NCBI RefSeq assembly: GCF_024679245.1
Contig: NC_090182.1
Coordinates: forward strand, 31,626,547 to 31,690,546
Direction of reading: 5' to 3'
From: Pseudorasbora parva
Taxonomy: Eukaryota; Chordata; Actinopteri; Cypriniformes; Gobionidae
Length of the DNA stretch: 64,000 bases
Shown here: piece after piece, positions 24,554 to 35,700 of the stretch
Numbering within the stretch: position 1 is the stretch's first letter
Layout of the letters: each line of letters begins with the position of its first letter
The notes under the pieces: generated by a model
Seen by the model: the letters and a program-made list of their open reading frames with translations, nothing else
Told to the model about the DNA's origin: nothing
The model's database searches: none
Position numbers and translations under genes: made by a program

Positions 24554-25246
24554 TGCTGCGTTCCAGTTAGTTTTTATCATGCCCTTTGCTTGCGAACTTC
24601 ACTCCGTCTCCTTCACTCAGATGTGCGTCATTGCTTCCGTTGCATGAGTGCCCACTACTGGCGGAACATTTGCAGTAGGCGGAACTGGAACGCCCTAAGC
24701 CAGGGCTATTCAAATCTTACCCTGGAGGGCCAATGCACTGCAGAGTTTAGCTCCAACCCTGACTAAACACACCCACCTGTGATTTTCTAATGATCCTGGA
24801 GACATTGATTAGCATGTTCAGGTGTGCTTGATTAAGGTTGGAGCTAAACTCTGCACTGCAATGGCCCTCCAGGGTAAGATTTTAATAGCCCGGCCCCAAG
24901 CCCTTGATCACTTGGAATCCATTATGGAGTTGATTTATTATGTATTTCTTTTCCCTTTACGAAATTGTTCAAAGCATCAGTTGTTTGTGGTGGGGTAAAT
25001 TAAACGTGATATGCGGTGATGTCACAATCGCGTTGCATTGTGGGATATGAAGCTACCTGAAGTGTACATATGAAGTAGACTCGCTCCCTCGGTCAAAATC
25101 GAGAGAGCAAGGCTCTGTCCATATAAACTTCCCATGTCCACTTCATGAAGTAGGACGCACTTCAAAATGGCAGCGGGGATTCCTCTGAGGGGAAGTGCTT
25201 ATGGAAGTTTGCAAGTGTGTGTCTTAAAGTGGAGTGGAACGCAGCA
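24554..25246. mobile_element. Harbinger-like element nested in the Tc1 relic
   Basis: Inverted ends TGCTGCGTTCCA and TGGAACGCAGCA (one extra G/T mismatch inward) are flanked by CAG at 24551-24553 and 25247-25249, a 3-bp duplication. Removing it restores the Tc1 sequence (TTTTCACCAG joined to GTTTTCACAC). It also contains the nested element at 24703-24890. Confidence 0.8.
24703..24890. mobile_element. Short palindromic hAT-like element, third nesting level
   Basis: The left part CCAGGGCTATTCAAATCTTA and right part AAGATTTTAATAGCCCG form long inverted repeats that include CCCTGGAGGGCCA on both sides. The flanks GCCCTAAG and GCCCCAAG form an 8-bp duplication with one mismatch. No coding capacity. 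Confidence 0.75.
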
Positions 25247-25248
25247 CA

Positions 25249-25949
25249 GGTTTTCACACACTGCAGGAGGAATATTGGCCCACTCCTCCACACAGATCTT
25301 CTCTAGATCAATCCGGTTTCTTGCCCGTCGCTGAGAGAAACAGAGTTTGAGCCCCTTCCAAAGATTCTCTATTGAGTTTATGTCTGGAGACTTGTTAGGC
25401 CATGCCAGAAACGTATGCTTCTTACAGAGCCACTTCTTGGTTATCCTGGCTGTGTGCTTCGAGCCATTGTCATGTTGGAAGACCCAGCCTCGACCCATCT
25501 TCAATGCTCTCACTGAGGGAAGGAGATTGTTCCCCAAAATCTCGCAATACCTGGCCCTGGTCATCCTCTCCTTAAAGTTCTATTTTGGTCTCATCTGACC
25601 ACATGACTTTCTCCCATGACTCCTCTGGATCATCCAAATGGTCAATGGCAAACTTAAGACGGCCCTGGATATGTGCTGGTTTAAGCAGGGGAACCTTCCA
25701 TGCCATGCATGATTTCAAACCATGACGTCTTAGTGTATTACAAACAGTAACCTTGGAAACTGTGGTCCCAGCTCTTTTCAGGTCATTGACCAGCTCCTCC
25801 TGTGTAGTTCTGGGCTGATTTCTCTCCTTTCTTAGGATCATTGAGACCCCACGAGGTGAGATCTTGCATGGAGCCCCAGTCCGAGGGAAATTGACAGTCA
25901 TGTTTAGCTTCTTCCGAAGGTGGTGAAAGTGGAACACCACATGTAACAA
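25249..25949 (-). pseudogene. Tc1 transposase remnant
   Basis: Reading the minus strand, 25949-25572 gives a segment with the first catalytic Asp ([11 protein letters not shown]), and 25564-25249 gives the second ([18 protein letters not shown]) and the Glu ([15 protein letters not shown]). The two parts are in different frames, and the stretch normally linking WSDETKIEL to the CEILGNNLL segment is missing, so there is an internal deletion. The N-terminal DNA-binding region is absent. Not functional. Confidence 0.85.
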
Positions 25950-26601
25950 GGGAGCAGCCTGAACTCACTTTCTCCCAATATAACACGGTCAGTTCTTCTA
26001 GAAAGGTAGGACTGAAACCACTGCAGTGTTGCTCCTGATAGTCCAACTGTATTGTGGAGGCGGTCCAGGAGGATGGAAGAGGAAGATGTGATATGCCAGA
26101 CCCAACAATGCAGAAGAGCTGAAGGCCACCATCAGAGCAACAACTGAGCAGTGCCACAAACTATGCTATGCTGCAGTAATTCAGGCAAAGGGAGACCGTA
26201 TTCTATGTGTAATAAATGGATATAATATCCAAGTTTCACTTTTTGACAGGAATTAGTTAAATAAATCAGCTCTTTGATGATATTGTAATTATAAGGCAAG
26301 CGCCTGTATTATTTTTTATGAATATTTTACAGTTTACAGTTTACTAATACGTTTACTCGACAGCACTCGCCACACTCACGATAAAGTTCACGAGCCTCAT
26401 AGCCTATTAAATTATTCAAATGTTTCAGCAAAGATTTGTAAATAGCTAAATATTACAATTGATTATAATCTAAATGTAACTTGTATTTACATTAATGTGC
26501 TTAATTTTATTATGTTTTTTAACGATGTATCCTATTTATTAATGGCTGCCTGCAACTGGCAAAATACTAGCAAATGTAAATAATGTATTTTTGTATTTTT
26601 A

Positions 26602-26689
<88 letters not shown>

Positions 26690-27240
26690 CATTCTATGGT
26701 ATTGATGCAATTACGTAATTTATAAGACTCTTTAAAACCTCTCACGAACAGATGATTCTTTGTTGGATTTTAATCTATAAAATAATCCATAATTTATTAA
26801 TGTTACCCTTGCAATTACTATATAAACATGTCATTGTGAAATTGATATATTTACTACATGTGCTTTCATTTATTTTGAAGTTATTTTTGTTTTTGGGACG
26901 ATTTCTGTTCATTTATCAAGGATCACATCATGCCCGTCTAGTTGTATTTTGAAGATGTTTTTTTTTCCCCCAGTTTTTTTGCACTTTTGAAATAGTTTCA
27001 TAAGGAATATTAATTAATTAATTAATTAATCTGCTACTTCTTTTAGCTAAATTTGATATAGCCTACATAAATGTAAATATTTTAATACATTTGTTTATTT
27101 AATAAAGCCAACATTCAACAATATGTACTAAAAAGAATGCTGTCAAAGGGGGTTTATATCTCTTATCTATTGTCTACTATAGTTTTTATTTAAACGTTTG
27201 ATGGTTTAATATCTGTTGAATTACGTTTTTGTTTAGCAAA
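25950..27240. other. Intergenic stretch with AT microsatellites
   Basis: Contains a pure (TA)n tract at about 26606-26686 and a (TTAA)n tract at 27009-27030. Reading frames here are AT-rich and without family resemblance. No gene is supported. Confidence 0.6.
26606..26686. repeat. (TA)n microsatellite
   Basis: Roughly 40 uninterrupted TA units, probably highly polymorphic. Confidence 0.97.
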
Positions 27241-27439
27241 TCTTCAAAAACCAATGAGCCGATTCGTGGAAACGAACGAACGAACTTGGCTAGTTGGGCT
27301 GGTGACTTTATCGAGCTTTTATTTTGAAATCGAAGGCGATCAGCGTTTCAAACTGCGGCTGTGCTGTCCTCACACTACTGGCAGGAACGAGCTCTCGCCG
27401 GAAGTGAGGTGGCCTTTCTCGAGAGCAAGCGAAAAATAA

Positions 27440-27597
27440 ACACGTAGCCATCAAGTGGCTACGAGTACGACTACAAGAGATCGAAAGCAACCGGACTGCT
27501 TTAGATGGAAGGATAGAAGCACGACGCAGTAATAAGCAGAAAGACGCAACAGAGACCGTCTCTCTAAAGGGGAATTAGCGGATTCCTGCAGCTGTAG
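27440..27597 (+). other. syvn1: Likely syvn1 5' noncoding exon
   Basis: The GC-richer stretch before 27597 ends in GCTGTAG followed by the donor GTAAGA. The next good acceptor, TTCTCTGTAG, is at 29823, six bases upstream of the syvn1 start codon. The 5' boundary given is approximate because no transcription start can be read from sequence. The nearby reading frame at 27254-27439 has no family similarity. Confidence 0.5.
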
Positions 27598-27853
27598 GTA
27601 AGACACAGTTCGTGTCATGTCGGTAGGACTGCTTTAGCTAGTCGGCCACTTCACTCCCGACTTCATACTTACCAACATATGCTTATTAAAACATGTCTTA
27701 GCGGTTAGTTTTTAGTTAGTATTTATTTTCTGTGTCGTAGATTAATAACAGCTGTCACTGTCGTTCGTAGCCTTCATTAATGGGTGCTTCTTTCAAACTG
27801 TCTGCAGCTAAGAGTTAAAAAAACGAACATTTAATGTAACTAAAGCTTTATTT

Positions 27854-28769
27854 GGTAACACTTTCTATGAAGGACATGCTTATAATGAATAATAGCTCAA
27901 TTTATACTTATTTATAAGTAAATATTAGCATTCTATACATATATTTAAGACTTAACCTATACTACATTATAAGAACAGTAGTTATATAATTCATTTTCAT
28001 TTTCTTTTTCAATGTGTATGCTCATAATACATTATACACTGATGTATGAGTATTAATTAGTCAGTGGTTTGGTTTCATATAATGTACTCATAAAGATGCA
28101 GCCTACATTGCAATGTTATATTATAGCTATGAAGTTTTAGTCATTGAGATTTATTTCTGCCAAATGAATCCATGTTGTGTTCTTGAGTACTTATTTGGAG
28201 TAAATTATACAGTTATTCACCTCTATAAATGCATCATTGATGATTTTAAGTAAAGTGAAAACCTAGGATGCTTTTTGTGTAAATGTAAGTAATTAACGAA
28301 ATTTCCTGTAATAGAATAATGAAAAACATAGATATAATTGTTTTTTAATGTTGCATACTAGAAAAACACTGCAACAATATTTTTTAAGTATAATTTCAAA
28401 TTGCTATAAGCAGTGCCATGCACATGGCTGAGGAAATATAGATTTTAACAAATCAAAATGACCATTCATGGCCTCTGATGCAAACATAATCCATTAGACA
28501 TAATTGATATTTATAGTTGCTACAGCAAACTAAAAAAATGTCTCTGGGTCTATTTTATATTTGATAATTCATAAATTAGTGTATAATTAATTATGATCAT
28601 GCACATTGAAAAAGGAAATGCATGACTTATAAATAATTATAAAAAAATCTAGTAGAAAAATCTAGTAGCTCTTCATTAGTCTTTATAATTATATTTCTAG
28701 ATTCCTATTACATACCTATAAATGGGGCTATAATCCATTATAAGGATGGTCTTGATAGAAAGTATTACC
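27854..28769. mobile_element. Non-autonomous element with GGTAACACTTTCTAT ends
   Basis: Left end GGTAACACTTTCTATGA and right end GATAGAAAGTATTACCC are imperfect inverted repeats enclosing 0.9 kb of AT-rich noncoding DNA. The GGTAACACTTT start resembles a common fish MITE family. A target duplication was not clear. In syvn1 intron 1. Confidence 0.6.
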
Positions 28770-29321
28770 CTTAATTTTAGTGTTTTCTGCTTTTGGTAAA
28801 ACAGCTTGTAAACAATTGTGTCAGGTAACTGTACATCTACCTCAGAAAATCCATTCACTGTCCATAAACTGTATAGTTAGTGAGAGAATTTACTCTAGAG
28901 CCAAAAATGTTATATATTAGATAACATTATTAAAACGGCCTTGTATGCAATTGCATACAAATCCATTCTTAATTCATCTTAAATAATAATGTACCAGCTG
29001 ACAGGGTTCACTGTGTAGTTTGCAGCATATGATTATGAGTAAACGCACCCCCTTAACATGTACGATATCCATGTATATTAAAATTAATAGATATTGCATC
29101 AACCTCATGAATAAGTTCTTACTCCAAGCTCAATTCAAAAGTTGGCAGCCCTACAGTCTGCATGTGTCACAGTTGTTTTGATGTAACAGCAATGTTTTCA
29201 GTTTTGATTCACAGTAAATGCTTACTCTACAAGTGCTGTGTGTTTAAGTAGCTTATTTGCTTCTGGGAATTAATGAGAATCGTTTATAAATCTGTTATCA
29301 ACAAATGATAAAACAAAGCAA

Positions 29322-29790
29322 TTAAAGGCACAAGATGTAAGATTTTTGGATTAAAATATTAAAAAAACCATTAGAACAGTTATATATTTTGTTGACTTTT
29401 GTACTTGCACAAATGTATCCAAGAATGTTTAAATTCAGAGAAATAAGAGTCTTTAATCGGGACCGCCTATCAATGACATCATACCCGTGTTATCTTTGAT
29501 TTCTTTTTTTTATTTTGTAGAAACCATGGAAACACCAAAGATGCTTTTATATATCATGTGTTTTATTAGACAGGTCAGCAACTGTTGGGATACATTCATC
29601 GACATATTGTTATATAGCTCAACATGTTTAGTCTTATTGTTTAAATCTCGTTTTCTTGATTTATCTCCAGTACCATGTTTTACCATGCCTAATATCGATC
29701 TAACTTACTGCAGTGTGCAATAAGTGTCTGATAGTAACCACTGAGTAAACGCGCAAAGTAGCTTTATAACTTTGAAGCTAATGTACTAAA
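29322..29790. repeat. Dispersed repeat resembling the AAGGCACAAGATGTAAG family
   Basis: Begins TTAAAGGCACAAGATGTAAGA; similar sequence (TTAAAGGAAGTGTATGTAAGA) begins another intronic repeat at 38838. Right edge not defined. Lies immediately upstream of the first syvn1 coding exon. Confidence 0.5.
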
Positions 29791-29829
29791 TCATAAGATT
29801 TGTTTGTTTTCTCTTCTCTGTAGTGCAAG

Positions 29830-32671
29830 ATGGTGCGAGCTACACTCGTGACGGGCATCAGTCTGGCGCTGACTGGCGCAGTCATTGCCCATGCCTACTT
29901 TCTCAAGCACCAGTTCTATCCGACTGTGGTGTACCTCACCAAAAGCAGCCCTAGTATGGCAGTAAGTGGCCGCTGATTTATTCAGTACCAAATGTTGATG
30001 GTAAGTCAGGTCGAAAATGTAAACTTTTTTTTTTTTGTATACTTTTTTCTTGGCAGGTTTTATACATTCAGGCTTTCGTGTTGGTATTCCTTTTGGGGAA
30101 ATTAATGCGGAAGGTCTTTTTCGGGCAGCTAAGAGCTGCTGAAATGGAGGTTGGTATCTAAAATTACAAAGATAGTAAAAAAAATATATTTTTGTCATTC
30201 TCATTTGCATAATCTTTATTCTTTCTTTTTTTTAGCACCTGATTGAACGCTCCTGGTATGCAGTGACGGAGACCTGCTTAGCCTTTACAGTCTTCAGGGA
30301 CGATTTCTCCCCTCGTTTTGTGGCCCTTTTCACTTTGCTGCTTTTCCTCAAGTGCTTCCATTGGCTGGCTGAAGACAGGGTGGATTTTGTGAGTGAATAT
30401 TGAAATGTTATATATTAGGAGTATAACGATACACTTATGTCACGATACATTACTATTGTGATATTTTAAACCAAAATAGTTTTTTATTATTAAAATAATA
30501 TTATTATTGTGTTATTATCAGGACCCACAAATATTCCCCCATTGCAGCAGCATAGTAGTTTAATGAAGTAATGTCACTGAAACTTGTTCTTTCCTCACGG
30601 AGAACCCGCACAAGACTCTCCCGTTATTAATGCACTATACATATAAGAATAAACCATCTAAAATGATTTGAATAATCATACTACTAAAATTAAATGTGAT
30701 CTGGTGATTTAAATTGTTTTCGCTTTCACTACGAAGTGCCGTTCACAGATAATTAAGGCAAGCAATCACAGTTCTAATCGTAGGAAAGCGTGTCAAAAGG
30801 ACTGTTCCCAAACTGTCATGCTGTAAATGCAAAAATGTAAAATTCTGCATTTACTCACGCACTTTTATTACAGTATGCATGCTGTTGTAAATCTGTGTAT
30901 CAAGCTCTTCAGAAGATTATATTTGGATTGGACCACTTGATTTGTTGTTTTTACAATGCCTTTATGAGGGGGGTGGGCAATATTTTTTTGTTTTTGTATT
31001 CAATTATTAAAGGATTAAAAGGGATTTAGGGGAAAATAAAGAAAAATAAATATGAATGGTAAACATTTGCAAATAATTATTTTTTTTCACTCTTATTTTT
31101 GTCTGCCTGTTTGACTGCTGTGACAGACCTTTTACTTTTGTCATTCTAGCAATAAACAGAGCAGTGTGTAATGGAGTACAGCAGAACGCCGTTAATTTCT
31201 GAGCTTGTTTATGATAATCCAAATGTGGTATTTCCAGTTTATTTTGATTTGGCTGTAAATCATCAGTGCGCGACGTCTGATTAGTGTGCATGGCTGCGTC
31301 GTCACACACTCCTTTGACGTAAACAGAATGAGAACATGGATCCGCCATGCCTTGTTACCACTGTGCAGGCTGGTGGTGGTGGTCTAATGGTGTGGGGGAT
31401 GTTTTCTTGGCACACTTTAGGCCCCTTAGAGCTAATTGGGCATTGTTTAAATGCCACGGCCTACCTGAGCATTGTTTCTGACCATGTCCATCCCTTTATG
31501 ACCACCATGAACTCATCCTCTGATGGCTACTTCCAGCAGGATAATGCACCATGTCAAAAAGCTCGAATCATTTCAAATTGGTTTCTTGAACATGACAATG
31601 GGTGTGTTTACATGCACACCAGTAAGCTGATAACTCCAAAAAATCAGCTTATTGAAATAACCAGTTTTCCCCTTTTACATTCAAACTAGTAAACGGACAA
31701 CGCAAGTAAACCGCGTTTACATGACTATTTATATGGGTTATATGGGAAATGGGTTATTTCCTTGTATTGCGGTCAAAAATAATAATGTCCGTATATCTGA
31801 CTCTGAGTTTTTCAAATGTTACGTCAGTTGTGATGTTAAATAAAGCGTGCACCGTGTCAGCGGGAGATTTACGGCTCATATTAACCCTTATGCAGTTATG
31901 AAGCGTTTTGACTGAACCCCTTCTACTTCTGCTACATGTGATGAGAATAATACATCTTTACAATTTTCTGGGTCTTAAGCGAGTCTGCGTTTGTGGTATA
32001 TGTCCTTATTTCATGCGAAACGCTAGCTCGCTTTGTCTGGATGCGTTTAAAACTGCTCTAAATTTGCGTTTTTTTTCACCTATAACGCATGCGCACTTCA
32101 ATAAGGCGACAGAAAGCAGGTTAATGTGTTTAAATGCAGCGCGAAATCGAGGTAAGAGGCAAAAAACTACCTGTTCCGACCGGTTTATGCTTACGCCGTT
32201 CATGACCTTACTCCGATAAAAGAAAACAGGTTACTGCGTTTACATGACCATGTTCATTGTCAGCTTATTGGGCATAATCGGCTTAAGAACGTGCATGTAA
32301 ACGCACCCAATGAGTTCACTGTACTAAAATAGCCCCCACAGTCACCAGATCTCAACCCAATCAAGCATCTTTGGGATGTAGTGGTACGGGAGCTTCGTGC
32401 CCTATCCCACAAATCTCTATCAGCTGCAAGATCCTATCCTATCAATATGGGCCAACATTTCTAAAGAACCTTGTTGAATCAGTGCCACATAGAATTAAGG
32501 CAGTTCTGAAGGCGAAAGGCGGTCAAACACAGTATTAGTATGGTGTTCCTAATAATCCTTTGAGTGTTTGTGTATATAATATAATATAATATAGTATGTA
32601 TGTATATCAATCAATCAACTTTTTATACAGCACTTTTACAATGACGATTGTCTCAAAGCAGCTTCACAGCT

Positions 32672-32742
<71 letters not shown>

Positions 32743-35700
32743 GGGTGATTATATGATGATTTGATTATAATGTATTTATTTTTAATTACATTTTTAGATG
32801 GAAAGGAGTCCAAATATCTCATGGGTCTTCCACTTCAGAGTTCTCTGTGAGTACATTATGCCTGGATTTGCTGCAGCGTATTTTCAATAGCACCAGTATA
32901 TCTCTTACTTCCTTTTTAAATATGAAACTACTTTACCCCAAACATTTTTTGGACATGCAAATTTTTGAGCTGCACCTGCATTTGACATTAGACTGCCTTA
33001 TTTGGAGTCACTGTGTTGTGGTATTGCATCATTTGATGAGCGTGTCACTACTGTTCTTTTTTTCTGGTACAGCTCTTATGGTGTTGCTGGGAGTGTTAGA
33101 CTTTCTGTTTGTCAATCATGCGTGTCACAGCATTATAACAAGAGGGGCATCAGTGCAGCTGGTTTTTGGATTTGAGGTGAACATCAATTTAATTCTAGTT
33201 GTATTATGTCTTGGCTCCTGCAAAAGTAAATTTCATTAATACTAATTTAAGGCCCATAACTTGAAGTTGAGCAATTTAGAACATATTTTATACTACTAGA
33301 GTTTTAAAATATCAATGGCTTTACAGTGATATGGATGCTGCAATTCTTTCAGTATGCGATTCTGATGACTATGGTCCTCACCACCTTCATCAAGTACACC
33401 TTACATACAATTGATCTGCAAAGTGAGAATCCATGGGACAATAAAGCTGTCTACATGCTATACACAGAGCTCTTTACAGGTGCGTCCTAGAGAAAAATTG
33501 CATTTGATGGTTATGTATCAAAATAATACATTTACAGATTGACTGATTTTTATCCTTCAGGATTCATCAAGGTGCTATTGTATATGGCATTCATGACCAT
33601 AATGATAAAAGTGCACACCTTCCCTCTGTTTGCCATTCGGCCCATGTATCTCGCAATGAGGTGAGTAATCCATCATCAGATTTCAGCGATGCTGGTACAG
33701 TATGTTTCATCAACAGATAGAACAGCTTGTCTTGTTTGTCTTCATTAGGCAATTCAAGAAGGCAGTAACAGACGCCATCATGTCTCGACGAGCCATTCGT
33801 AATATGAATACTCTGTGAGTGTCTGTAAAATAATTGAAATATAATATAATATTAAATTACTTTATTTTATTCTTTATTTGTCTATATATTGTTTTTTAAA
33901 ACAAAATTTTTAAATGAATTTCTTTATTTGATTTTTTTTTTTTTTTTTTTAGATGGATTAGTTATTTTAGAATATACAGTTTTTATTGTATATTTAGTCT
34001 TTTTCTGCCATGCTTTGTCACAGCTATCCAGATGCCACCCCTGAAGACTTGCAAGCCACAGACAATGTGTGCATCATTTGCAGAGAAGAGATGGTGACTG
34101 GAGCCAAGAAACTACCATGCAACCACATCTTTCACTCAAGGTTCATGTCCACTGAATGACAAATCTCACTTCCTTTGGTATCTGCATGTACATTTCAATT
34201 AGTGTTTTCCTCTCATTGTAGTTGCCTTCGCTCATGGTTCCAAAGACAGCAGACATGTCCCACATGTCGTATGGATGTCCTCCGAGCATCCCAGCCAAAT
34301 CAGACTCCAGCTCCAGCACCTGCACAGGCTCCTGCCCCTGCAGCTCCTGCTAATGTTCCCGTTCCTCCACCTGTCAATGGTAAAAACGTCAAGACCAGGC
34401 TGGTTAATCTGCTGATATTTGGCTCTTTTGAGATTGGTAATTGAGATAAAGATTTTATGCCTACTCCTTTGTGCAGTTGCTCCAGGTATGATGCCCCAGT
34501 TTCCTCCGGGGCTGTTTCCGTTTTGGGGTCCCTTCCCTGGCGCACCTCCTCCAGCTGCCCCCGGTGCACAGGCGGCTACTGACACTCCACAGACCAGTAC
34601 CGATGGAACTCAGGCACAGGGATCAGGTGAGCATCTCTCATCTGTTCTATCTGTGAAAATATAGAATACCCATGATTCTCATATAAATGCACACTATCTG
34701 TCATGTAGAATCAGGAGCCAGCAGCTCATCTCAGCCGACTGCAGACAGCACCTCTGCTGCTCCTGGAGCTATGCCTGGATTCCCTTTTTCCATGCCACCA
34801 CCTTTCCCATCAGCTCCATGGTTGCCGATGCCTCCACCTCCACCTTTTAGTATGTCAAAATGGTCAAAATACTTTATTATTAATTATTATTATATGGTAC
34901 TTGCTTTAGCAACCTTCCAGATATTTGAGAAATCTGTGACCTCCATGTTTACTAGTGTCATCCATGCCACCGCCACCATCAACTCTGTCCACCATGTCAG
35001 AGGCTGAGCTCAGAGAACTGGAGCAGGAGGGCAGGCGAGGTTTGGAAGCCAGGTTGCAGTGCCTTCACAATATCCACACATTGTTGGATGCCGCCATGCT
35101 CAACATTCACCACTACCTCAGCACAGTGGCTACATTAAGGTATACAAGATTTACTTAAGGTTTGATGGAAAGTGGCACATCCAGTTCCTACCTCTGAAAT
35201 CCCTGTGTATACTTTCTTTCTTTTTTTATTACTCAACTTCCTGTTTAGTCCTCCAAGATCAGAAACCAACACGGGTGAGACGAGTGCATCAGTGAATATG
35301 GAGTCCTCCTCACCCTCCACGGGCAACACTGAAACCCCCAGTCAGGAGAACGAGGCTCAGAGTGGTGAGTGGGAAAAGGATAAATAATTCCACAATTTCC
35401 TTATTGACTGAGCTAATATTGTAGCCTGACAAGCCTGACCCACACCAAGATGTTTGGTCTGGGAACTCACCATAGACAGGGCTCTATCCGAGGGGCGGGA
35501 TAAACGGTTGTCTTTCAAACTCCCTCTGCACGCGATAGGATAGCGGTACAATCAAAACGTGAAACGTTTCACGTCAGCAACGTGAAAGCGGAGCTAGTAA
35601 TTAAACTTTCGCCATATCCAGTCGGCAAAACTCAGGGTTTTTGTAGGGTTTAATATTGAGTTGGCCCACTCTTTGCAGTTTTAACAGCTTTAATTCTTCT

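Larger units (their letters stand above)
24290..25918 (-). mobile_element. Decayed Tc1-type transposon with nested insertions
   Basis: One terminus is present near 24290-24480 (TTTGAACACCCTGCTATTTTG and CAAATAAGTATTTGAACACC). The coding strand is minus. The far end is lost after about 25918, removing the start of the transposase. Two later elements are nested at 24554-25246 and 24703-24890. Confidence 0.8.

Noticed and set aside
34232..34585. Antisense frames over syvn1 exons 10-11
   Set aside because: Mirror images of the Pro/Ala-rich syvn1 coding sequence; no independent support.
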